From Flectonema sp. DT1601 (Eukaryota > Euglenozoa > Diplonemea > Diplonemida > Diplonemidae), in the NCBI GenBank assembly GCA_964019425.1, contig OZ025807.1:554823-618822 (forward strand): a stretch of 64,000 nucleotides of DNA. The letters are read 5' to 3'. The translations under genes and the position numbers were made by a program. The notes beneath the pieces are model-generated. The model saw only the letters and a list, made by a program, of their open reading frames with translations, made no database searches and was not told where the DNA came from. This document shows, in pieces, positions 1 to 12,000 of the stretch (positions are counted from its first letter, which is position 1; each line of letters starts with the position of its first letter).

Positions 1-2
1 TG

Positions 3-3000
3 GACTTCGCAGGTTCGACATGCGTTTATGGACAACTAGCGGTCCCTTTCCCGACTCAGACCTACGACTTTTCCGGGACGGTGGCGGTCGACCATGAGGA
101 TGCGTACAATGGGGCAAATGACGGTGTTCAGTGCATTGAGAAGCGATATGTGGCAGAACGATACGGCAACAGTCGGCACTTCGAGTGGCAGAGAAGCACG
201 TGTGCCGTAAACCACTCCGAAGAGGGGCGATACGATGAGGAACTGCATTGTTACTGGGATCTTTCACTCACCCCGTCACAAGGAGGTGCTGAACGCTGTT
301 CGACGAGCAAGACGGCCCATGACACGAGCCCTTGGTGCACTTTTAACGGTAGCTCGGCAGACTACGCTGGCAAAGAGAGCAAGGACCTTGACCGTAGCGA
401 ATGCCGGGCAAGGATGAAGTGCTTCCGTAATTCTTCAGCCCTGGAGTGTCTCTGTGCTGTGACCAAGCATGAGCGATACCCTACACTGGATCTAGTTCTC
501 TTTGCACATGGAGTAGAATCGGTGTTCGATACCTTCGCTCGGCACTCACACGGTTCTGATGGACAGAGGGAGACTCAGCGCGTTTGGAACAAGCTGCTAC
601 CGCTGAACGGTGGCAAAACGGACATGGGACAGGAATTGGTGGTAGAATTGAAGGGAGCACAGATGGAGCCATCCCGGTTCACAGACAGGGATAAGCGCGG
701 ATCTCTGTTAGGAAGGACACCGTTGGGGACTAGTACTGGTGGAATGCTTTCGGATAAGTCAAGTACGGGCGTCGGTTTGTGTGCGGATTCCAACTCCAGA
801 GGTTCGATGCTCCAGAGTGACCTCCAGATGGCTGTGGACGTCTTTTACCAGTTGACGAGCGAGGGAAAAGGGGAAGTGGTGTTTGTCACGGATGGGAGAA
901 TCTATGACCCGAAAGAGCAGCAGGCGGAGAGGTCGGAGCTCAATACCCACGGCGAGAGGATGCGGGTGGTGGACATTGTGGTCCGGAAGATCCCACGGCG
1001 AGCATTGGCGGATTATGGTGCTGAGAGCATGATAAAGCTTGTCGAGCCAAACCTACAAGATTGTTCCCGGCGTTCACAGGTTGATGATATTCTAGACGGG
1101 AAGGAACTGGAGGTTGTGCCGCGCTCGAGGAGGGAGCACAGCGTGCTCGACCAACTGGCAGAGACGGAGGCTGGGCCTGGAGCACTCACGGTGTCGTACT
1201 CGGGGAGTGGACACAACGTGTTTGGCGAAGGGACAGCTCCGGGGAGCTGTGCGGAGGCTGGGCCTGGAGCACTCATGGTGTCGCACTCGAGGAGTGGACA
1301 TAATGGGTTTGGCGAAGGGACAGCTCCGGTGAGCTATGCGGAGGCTGGGCCCGGAGCATTCACGGTGTCGTACTCGGGGAGTAGACACAATGTGTTTGGC
1401 GAAGGGACAGCTCCGGGGAGCTATGCGGAGGCTGGGCCCGGAGCATTCACGGTGTTGTACTCGGGGAGTAGACACAAGGTGTTTGGCGAAGGGACAGTTC
1501 CGGCGGGCTGTGCGGAGGCTGGGCCTGGAGCAATCACGGTGTCGTACTCGGGGAGTGGACGCAAGGTGTTTGGCGAAGGGACAGCTCCGGGGAGCTACGC
1601 GGAGGCTGGGCCTGGAGCACTCACGGTGTCGTACTCGGGGAGTGGACACGACGTGTTTGGCGAAGGGACAGCTCCAGTGAGCTACGCGGAGGCTGGGCCT
1701 GGAGCACTCACGGTGTCGTACTCGGGGAGTGGACACAAGGTGTTTGGCGAAGGGACAGCTCCGGTGAGCTATGCGGAGGCTGGGCCTGGAGCACTCACGG
1801 TGTCGCACTCGAGGAGTGGACATAATGTGTTTGGCGAAGGGACAGCTCCGGGGAGCTACGCGGAGGCTGGGCCTGGAGCACTCACAGTGTCGTACTCGGG
1901 GAGTGGACACGACGTGTTTGGCGAAGGGACAGCTCCAGTGAGCTACGCGGAGGCTGGGCCTGGAGCATTCACGGTGTCGCACTCGAGGAGTGGACATAAT
2001 GTGTTTGGCGAAGGGACAGCTCCGGTGAGCTATGCGGAGGCTGGGCCTGGAGCACTCACGGTGTCGCACTCGAGGAGTGGACATAATGTGTTTGGCGAAG
2101 GGACAGCTCCGGGGAGCTACGCGGAGGCTGGGCCTGGAGCACTCACAGTGTCGTACTCGGGGAGTGGACACGACGTGTTTGGCGAAGGGACAGCTCCAGT
2201 GAGCTACGCGGAGGCTGGGCCTGGAGCATTCACGGTGTCGCACTCGAGGAGTGGACATAATGTGTTTGGCGAAGGGACAGCTCCGGGGAGCTACGCGGAG
2301 GCTGGGCCTGGAGCACTCACGGTGTCGTACTCGGGGAGTGGACACGACGTGTTTGGCGAAGGGACAGCTCCAGTGAGCTACGCGGAGGCTGGGCCTGGAG
2401 CACTCACGGTGTCGTACTCGGGGAGTGGACACAAGGTGTTTGGCGAAGGGACAGCTCCGGTGAGCTATGCGGAGGCTGGGCCTGGAGCACTCACGGTGTC
2501 GCACTCGAGGAGTGGACATAATGTGTTTGGCGAAGGGACAGCTCCGGGGAGCTACGCGGAGGCTGGGCCTGGAGCACTCACAGTGTCGTACTCGGGGAGT
2601 GGACACGACGTGTTTGGCGAAGGGACAGCTCCAGTGAGCTACGCGGAGGCTGGGCCTGGAGCATTCACGGTGTCGTACTCGGGGAGTGGACACAAGGTGT
2701 TTGGCGAAGGGACAGCTCCGGGGAGCTGTGCGGAGGCTGGGCCTGGAGCACTCACGGTGTTGTACTCGGGGGGTAGACACAAGGTGCTTGGCGAAGGGAC
2801 AGCTCCGGTGAGCTATGCGGAGGCTGGGCCCGGAGCATTCACGGTGTTGTACTCGGGGGGTAGACACAAGGTGTTTGGCGAAGGGACAGCTCCGGGGAGC
2901 TGTGCGGAGGCTGGGCCTGGAGCACTCACGGTGTTGTACTCGGGGAGTAGACACAAGGTGTTTGGCGAAGGGACAGCTCCGGTGAGCTATGCGGAGGCTG

Positions 3001-6000
3001 GGCCCGGAGCATTCACGGTGTTGTACTCGGGGAGTAGACACAAGGTGTTTGGCGAAGGGACAGCTCCGGGGAGCTGTGCGGAGGCTGGGCCTGGAGCACT
3101 CACAGTGTCGTACTCGGGGAGTGGACACAACGTGATTGGCGAAGGGGCGGCTCCGGTGGGCTGTGCGGAGGCTGGGCCTGGAGCACTCGCGTTGGTGCCG
3201 TACTCGAGGAGTAGACACAATGTGTTTGGCGAAGGGGCAGCCCCGAGGAGGTATGCGGAGACGGGGCCTAGAGAACCCACGCTCGTGTCGTACACGAGGA
3301 GGGGGCACAGCCAGTCGAAGACAAACCGCACACTAGGGGCAGGGAGGGAGACGGCATCAACGCGGGGGCCTGGGATGAACACGACAATGGCACACGAACA
3401 GGAGTATACAAAGAGGTGGCGGGCCATGTTGGAATTAGAGATACTCAGGGATATGCCGGGTCTAGGGACACATATGGCAACAGGAATATTACCGTCTTTA
3501 GCATGTCAAAAACTGGAGCCCACGATATGGTTATTCCCTCAGCCAAAGCTAGTGGGTTGCGCGGGAACGAATGAGACCGAGAGGTATCAGGAAGAAATCA
3601 CGCAACAGGTGAGGGGGCCAAACCGGGCGAGCGACAGGTGGAGACTGAGTCCACCAGCGCGATGGCACAAGAAACAAGAGAAGAAGCGGGAAAAGGCCCG
3701 GAAAACGAAAAGTGGGGGACGAACAAAGGAAGAGAGAGCGCCGGAAGATGAACAGTCGACGTCAAAGCCGAGAAGCAGTTGCAAGCAGCAACCCCACGAG
3801 ATGAGAGGTGGGGGTGCGAGCTGCCCAGTGTGTGAGTGGTCTGGGACGGAGAATGGCCTGCTGGCACACATAGATGGGAAGCATAAAGGTCAATTGGGAC
3901 AGGACCAGTGGGCTGACTGCGGCATGAAGGCGTGCGGACACTGCGGACGAGCAATGAAGGGGACGGCCAGTATGCACCCAAGGTGTAGGAAGTTGAGCAG
4001 CTCCAGAGAGGTGGAGGGGGAAGCAACGCCAAGCACGTCCATAGAGCTACAGAGGGAGTTCCCGAGAGTCAGTGTAACCAAGACTAAGGGGGATGGGGAC
4101 TGTATGTTCCGAGCAATCCTACTGGCGAAGGGAGAATGGAATCGGCGAGTGGGTGCGAGGGTGCTGCGGAAGAGACTCGCGGAATACATGAGAGGTGAAG
4201 AGAGGACGGACCAATGGTTCGTCAACGGACTGGCCAAGGAGGACTACGCTGTACGACTGGAGAACAAGGGATGGGGGGACAACGTAGCGCTGCAGGTTGC
4301 GGCGGACCAGATGGGAGTAGTGATCATAGTGTGGGAGGCGGGGAGACTCCTAAAGATGCTGCCCCTGAGAAGGACTGAGGACATCCCGCTGTGGATAGTG
4401 CTGGATAAAGAACACTACGAGGCAGTGCTCCAAGCGGACGCCGAAATGCTCAATCGGGTGGAGGAGAGAGCCGAGGCGGTGTATGTGCTGAAGCTCTCCG
4501 AACAAACGGCTGAAGAGGCTGCGGTGAGGATAGGCCTGGGGACGGGACCAAGCGCGGGACTGAGGGGGTCTGGGCCTTACTACTGCCCCAGGGGAGAATG
4601 CTCGCGATCACGCGCCCAGCGATTTGAGGGATATAAGAACTGGGGAGGACTATTAGGCCACTTGAACAAGGAGCACCTCCTGTCAGATCGCCCTCTCACG
4701 GAGGCGGAGCAGCAGGCGATGGGGGTGCGACCATGCACGATGTGTGGGTGTCTGACGGGAAGCAGCACCGGGGTCCACCCGAGATGTAGAGAAGCCATGG
4801 CGCTAGATGGGGGGGAGGAAGAGGTTCAGAACGCCCCGTGGCCAGACGAAAAAGAGCTTGGAGAGCTGCCGTCGTGGGAGGAGATAGGGGCGGCACAGGT
4901 AGTGGTGCCAAAAAAGTTGGACGAGAGGCTGACGATGTTGTGGGCGAGAGCTCTCATGGCAACATTGCAACGGATAGCACAGCGGAATGACCCGCGGGCA
5001 TGGAAGCTGCTATTGATGCTCCCGAAAGCATGCCTGGGAACGCCGGCGGTGCGGAAGGATGAGAAGGGGACAGAGACGCATAAGGAGAGGCTGACGAGCA
5101 GGCTGGAAGGATGGCTGAGGGGAGAGTATGTAGCGATGTGGAGCACGAGGGCAAAGAGGAACAAAAGACGACGGGAGAAGGAAACGACACAGGGAGAACG
5201 GTATGAGCGGTGCTGCGCCCTGAGCAGGAGAGGGAGGTACGCGCAGGCTAATAAATGCCTGGTGTCGAGCGGGCTAGCGCCGAACGCGCCGGAAGTCCTG
5301 GCGGCGATGCAGACCATCCACCCGAGTCCCATGCACGAGAAGATAGACCTGGAGGGGGTGAGAACGGGGAACACAGTAGTGTCGCCGGAGGAAGCACTAG
5401 CATCGCTGAAGACATTCCCGAAGGACACGGGGGCCGGACCGTCGGGATTAAGCGTGGAGCTCCTGAAGCAAGCGTGCGACACGGGACTGCGAGGGTTGAT
5501 GCCAACGCTCTGCACTACATTAGAGCTACTGGTAAGAGGGAAAGTACCTTATGAGGCGGCACCGGTGTTGGCAGGAGCTCGCCTGATCGCGCTGAAGAAA
5601 GAGCCGACCGGGTATAGACCAATAGCAGTAGGGGAATCACTGCGGAGGTGGGCGTGGAAGATAGTGCTAGCAAAAATAAGGCCCAAGATACCAAACCTCT
5701 TAAAGCCAGGAGGACAGCTGGGGGTGGCGGTACCCAGTGGGGTGGAGGCGGTGTACGCAATAGTACGGGACTACGCGAGGAGGAACAGGGGGGCCAACAA
5801 GGCAATCCTGACCATTGATTTTGAGAACGCTTTTAACTGTGTCTCAAGGGCGGTGTTCCTGCGTGAGCTGGCGTCCACGCTGCCGGAACTGTTGCCTTTG
5901 GCATCGTGGTGTTACGAGAGACCGACGAGCCTCTTTTTTGAGGATACCACGATTCCGTCGAGGGAGGGGGCCCAACAGGGGGATCCGGCGGGGCCTCTCC

Positions 6001-9000
6001 TTTTCTCACTCGGGATAAAAAGCCTACTGGAGGGACTCAAGAAGATGGGACTGGATGGAAGCCTCTGGTTCTTAGACGATGGAGTGTTGATGGGAGGCGT
6101 AGACGAACTAGCGAAGGCGTACGACTACCTGGTTCAAAAGGCATCAAGCCTGGGGCTAAAGGTAAAGGAGGCGAAGTGCGTATTCGTACCTCTGCGGGTG
6201 GGCCTGGAACCGAAGGGGGGCTTGGAGAAGGTGAAACAAGAGTCCGAGGGAAACTTCACCATTCTCAAGCTACCGGTAGGGAGTGGGAGCTACTGCAAGG
6301 AATACCTGCTGCAGTACGTGACGAAGCTGAAGAAAGTAAGCGAGTCACTGACGATGCTACCGGATCGGCACGTAGCGCTGACCCAGCTACGATACTGCCA
6401 TTCGTATGGGAAGATGGTATACTTGACGAGGTCAATGTACCTGGAGGACCAGCGATCAGGTCTGGCAGATTTCGATGCGGTGGTGAGAAGCGTGTTGCGG
6501 GGTCTCGTGGGTGGGGATATGGATGAGCGGGCGCACTTACAGGCGGAGCTACCTTTGCGGGAAGGGGGGGTGGGCCTGCGAAACTGTGGGAGACACGCGG
6601 CGGCGGGCAGAGCAGCGTCGGCCACTGCGACGAGGAAACTGTGCGTGGAGCTGGACGCCCAATACCAAGTCGACCCTGAGGAGTGGAGTGGGGTGTGTAA
6701 AGCGCTGACGCTGGAGACCTCGGAGGAGTGCGACCTGGACCTCGATAAGGTAGTGCGACAGAGAGAGCTGTCAATGAAGATCGACGCCTCGCTGAAAACG
6801 AAGATGGTCAACGACCTGAAGGGGAGCGGAGACCGAGAAAGACTTGCACACTTCAGAGCGGTGTCCATGCCGAGGGCGAGTGCGTGGTTGGCGGAGGCAA
6901 GCGACACGGGAACCGTGATGCCGTCACAAATTTTCCGGACCGCGATCAGGGCGCATTTAGGGCTGGAGGTCTTACAGGCGGGACAGCTATGCAAGAGGTG
7001 CAACGCTAAGCTAGACCCTCGGGGGGTGCACGCAGGGATGTGTAACCGGGGGGCAACGCCAACCATACGCCATAACCTAGTCAGGGATTTCCTGGCGAAG
7101 CAGGCAAGGGTGACGGGGATGTCCGTGGAAATGGAGCCGCAACGAATCCTAGATGGAGGGAGGAAACCGGCCGACATCCTGGTAAGCGAGGCAGTGCCGG
7201 GAACGACACGAAACTGGACAGGAAGACCGGCGGCGTACGACGTGACGGTCATCGAGGTATGCTCGCAGACAAGTCTGTCCCGGGGATCGCACTTGGATGC
7301 GAGGCGGGTCATCCAGGCGAAGGAGAGGGAAAAGGTGAAGAAATACGGGGAGGAGTGTAGCTCGAAGGGAATAGCTTTCGTTCCTCTAGTCTTCACGCGC
7401 GACGGGGCCATGAATGAGGCAGCTGCGGCCTTCATCAAGGCGATTTCTCTGAGGACACGGAGACCGGCAGAGGCGTGGAGGGCACTGTCGAAAGAGATAT
7501 CAACAACGCTAGCGTATAGCTGGGCGAGAGCGGTCGAAGATAGGGGGGAGTTGCTGATGGGGGGCGACGGAGCACCTATCAGTACGGATCTACCCCCGAT
7601 ATTCAAGGAGGATGAGTGGGAAGACGAGATACAAGACCTGGTCGACAAGATGGGGAGCATCGGGGAGGGGCCAGACGAATCGGGGCGGTTACTGTCGGAG
7701 GCCGACCGGAGTGTGGGAAGGACTACCAGACCGGACGCTGCGCCGGAGATTGGCCAAGCTGCAAGAGATAGCACACAGAAGGCAGGCAACCAGAGGGAGG
7801 TGCAAGCCCCGGAAAGCGGGACGAGGTCCACCCTGCAGGAGCCGAAGGAACTGGAGCAGACTCACGGAGGGGCAGGGGAGCCGGGGGAGGCACGAACGGA
7901 GGAACCGTCAACTGAGGAATCTGGAGTCGGAGGGAGGACGCCGGCGGAGGGACCAACTCCGGACCGAGGGAACGCAATCACGGAGCCTTCACGAGCTGAG
8001 GGACCGGGACCCACGACGAAAGAGACAGGACGGTTGCCGGGCGCCCCGGTGGTGAAGCTGGTAGTTTCGGAAGGCAAGCCAGGAAGTGTTCCAAGGTTCA
8101 AAGGACATGGCAGAGATGTGATGGCCCAGCTAGAGCGAGATATGGCGGACCTAGACATCACGAAGCGGCCGTTATTGTCCTACGAGGCGTCGGGAAAACA
8201 AGATGACAAGTGGGCCACATCGGATGTGAGGGGATTTGAGAACACGAGAGGGACGTGCTACGCCGCAGCAACAGTCTGCAGCCTAATATGGGCCACACCA
8301 CTAATAGGGTTGATGAGAGAGAAAGAAACGGCGGATAAAACGTGCGTAGGGGGATGTCTCGCCTGTGTACTGTGGAAGATGTCTAAAGAAGACCACCCAA
8401 GACTGGACGGGTTAATGGAGGAGACACGAGTCACGATCCAGGACTTCACGGCGGACACGGTCAGGAAGGAGATAACAAGGTATTCTTTGGCAGGAGGTTC
8501 GCCATTGGCTTTCCTTAAACAGATCCTAAATAACCTGGCACTGAAGGAGTGCGCGGTGTGGGGGGGGACTCTGAGGAGCCTGTTCGAATCCAGATTGAAA
8601 GCGACACACAGGTGTGTATGTGGGTTTGTGAGGCAGGAGGTGCAGCTGAGTTTCATGGTCTTGGACCCAAAGACCAAGCCGGAGACAGCAAAGATCATCC
8701 TCTTAGGAGGGCCGCTCGAAGAAGAGACGAAGAGTCCAACGATCTGCGAGAGGTGTAGATCGCCAAACAGAGACTGCACTGTGCAGTGGAGATTCGCCGA
8801 GATGCCGCCGATCCTGTTCGCGAAGGAGAGAGTGGAACAGACGACGAGGGCCGCCTTTCAGGTAGAGACTGAAAGCGGGCCACGCAGTTATGTTTTAACG
8901 GGGAGTGTATGTGGCAATGGGAGACATGCAATGACAATGGTAAGAACGCCGAGGAACCGATGGGCATGTGTGAGCGACGAACGGGTGCGGAGCAAAGAAG

Positions 9001-12000
9001 GACCAGGCACGGGGCCGCTTTATTGGGTGTATACGAGAATCGAAGGAACGGAGGGTCTGTTAAGTGAGAAGCTCCTCTCCATAGACCACCGCATGCGGAC
9101 AAGCCGAGCACTGAAGCCACGCCCAATGGACGATAAATCGGGACGAGCGAGGCGGTGGTACTTTGACCAAAAAACACAAGTAGCGAAGGAGGCGGTGGTA
9201 GAAAGGAGGGAAGAGCCAGTTCTGCATGTGGAAAAGCCGAGGGCAGAGCAACCACCATCCCCGTCGGAGCCGAAACCTTTGGAGCCAGCATCAAACGGAG
9301 ACATTGCGAAACTGACGCAAGAGACGAAGGAAGAGCCACCAGTACAAACTAACCGCTCCAAAGGGGACGGTGGGCAGCAGGCGCTGCCGCCGCCCCAGCT
9401 GCTCAAGTCTGAGGCGCGGAGTCCAGAGCGGGCAGAAGGCTCAACAACGGAACCAATGCGAATGGACGGGAGCGACCAGACTAAAGACGTCACCGAACCG
9501 TCGGCGGGGATAGGATTGCACGCAGGAGGGAATTACTCGGACACATCCCTGTCGCTATCGGAACCGCCGCCTGTGAAACCCCACGGAAATGTCGAGACTT
9601 TGGAGCCAGCATCAAACGGAGACATTGCGAAGCTGACGCAGGAGACGAAGGAAGCGCCACCAGTACAAACTAACCGCTCCGAAGGGGACGGTGGGCAACA
9701 GGCGCCGCCGCCGCCCCAGCTGCTCAAGTCTGAGGCGCGGAGTCCAGAGCGGGCAGAAGGCTCAACAACGGAACCAATGCGAATGGACGGGAGCGACCAG
9801 ACGAAAGACGTCACCGAACCGTCGGCGGGGATAGGATCGCACGCAGGAGGGAATTACTCGGACACATCCCTGTCGCTATCGGAACCGCCGCCTGTGAAAC
9901 CCCACGAAAATGTCGAGCGGATGCCACAGGGACTGAGTGCGGTGCCATTGACGCTGTCAAAGCAACCGGAGGACCAGGATAGACGACAGGCACCGCCGGC
10001 TCCCCAGCAGTCCGTATTAAAACTACAAGAAACAGGACAGGATTTGCTACAGGTCCCGGTGAAAGTAGCCGAGCGGTCGAAAGAACCGGAGGCGCCGCCT
10101 GCGGTAAAAGAAGAGTCGAACCTGCCGGCGAGGAACCTTTCACCACCGGTGTCTATTTCAACACCAAGCCAGGACGTGCGGACGCCTACGCAGCCGTTGC
10201 GTGATCCCGAGCAGGGAGAACCGCATGCACTTGTGAAACCGACAGAGGGCGCACAGACGCAAGCGAATGGATTGGTTTCAGAAGGAGCAGCCCCACAGAA
10301 GAGCAGAAGGGAGCCGACAGAACCTAAGACGTCTAGGGAGCAAGGTCTAAAACTGGGCTTTTACGCAACAGGACCGACCACGTGGGAGACAGCACCGTGG
10401 GAAGGAGAGCAAGACCCAGAGGAGGCCCAACAAAAGAGGGAGCCACTGGTACCACAGGAAGCAAACGCTCGGGAGGAAGACCGCGAGGGATATGACGAAC
10501 CGACAGCGCGTGGAACAGACGGAGAAGCTGATGTACAGATGGAGAACTATGAGAGCCAGGAAGGGGCGAACTCCCAGGAACTAATGGAGGAAGTTACAGG
10601 GGAGATTGCCGAAACGAGCGAGCCGCTAGCGTATGGAATGGATGAAGGGGGTGATATACTCATGGAGGACTGTGAACCGGAATCAAACCTTTTCTGCACG
10701 CGGGTAGCGCCAGCGGCCCCGTGTCTTGGTAGCAGAGGCCCGGACGTCACCGAACCGCAGAGCCAAGGGGGTGGGACGAATATCCAGACGCGGACCACCT
10801 GGATGGAGGGCCTGACGAACCTCGGAGACTCGTGTTACCTGAACGCCACCTTGCAGGCACTACTGAAGGGGTCGCATGTGGATTTCCAGCGGGCACGGAA
10901 CACCCCTCACGTATGCGGGACGAGGTGCACAGTGTGCGCACTAGCACTGGTGCAGGGAGGTGGGTCGCAAGGAGAGATAACGAGGATCACAAGAGAATGG
11001 ATGGGAAGAGGACAACAGGACGCCCACGGAGCCCTACTGCACATAGTGTCGGACCTGCAGGAAAGAGCAAGACCAGGCGACCTCTTAGCAAACGCTTTCA
11101 CATGCATGGTGGCAGTAGAACGCACGTGCATATGCTGTGGCGGAGGGAGCCAATCAATCGAGCTGGACTGCGGCCTGATACTGCGGGGATGGGACCTACA
11201 GTCGGCACTGGAGTCGACGACGATACCACAGGACTACGTGTGCGGACTGTGCGGTACGGGGTCTTTGCAGGAGCGCAGGATCTTGATGGAGGCGCCGGAA
11301 ACGATGATCGTATGCATTGTGAACGAGAATGCCACGAAAATGGCGCTGGGAGAACAAGTGTCGATGCGGAACAGCAAGATACAGGCCGACTATAGGGTGT
11401 CCGCTGTGGTGGTCCATCAGGGGTGTCTGGGATCGGGTCACTACACGTCTTTCACCCTATCACCGGGCGGCTGGAGGTACCAGGACGATGAGGTGGAGCG
11501 AGCAACAAGCTGGCGAGAGGTGCTGTCGTCTGTCCCTTACGTGCTATTCCTGCGAAGACAAGCTACAAAGGAGATGTTCTGCGCAAATGAAGTTCCGATG
11601 ATGCCACGACTAGCTCCACAGGTGGTCAGGGTAACGCCCCCAGAGCAGCACGGAATGGAAGGAAGGGATTATAGGCAAGTGAACAGTGAAATGCTCATAC
11701 GGCCTGGAACGCAAAAGTCACGGACACAGTGTGAAGTACCACAATCAACACGGACCCAAAACCCACCGAACCTGCTAAGGACGGTGAAGACACTAGGTCG
11801 GTGCGAGAAGAAGAACGCCACGCGTGTCACAATACGAGCACACACAACGAAAGGCCAGAGGAGTCAACCGGCGACGCGAATGGAGAGCAAGTTCAAGCTC
11901 TATGCTATCTCGAAGGGAAGGGGACGCACTACCATCGTGAATAGCTGGGCAGAGGCCGAGAAACAGACGAAGGGACTCTCTTGCGCTGTTTATCAGGGCT

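Noticed and set aside
1092-3308. 738-codon open frame on the minus strand over the 87-bp repeats
   Set aside because: It exists only because the repeat period is a multiple of three and the unit has no stop in that frame. It ends with the array and has no domain.
1167-3308. CRISPR-like array
   Set aside because: Units are directly adjacent with no unique spacers, encode protein in frame, and lie in a eukaryotic LINE.
6290-7831. 513-codon minus-strand frame opposite RT/endonuclease of LINE A
   Set aside because: GC-rich antisense shadow of a real coding frame; its translation is Ser/Pro/Leu/Arg-rich without motif.
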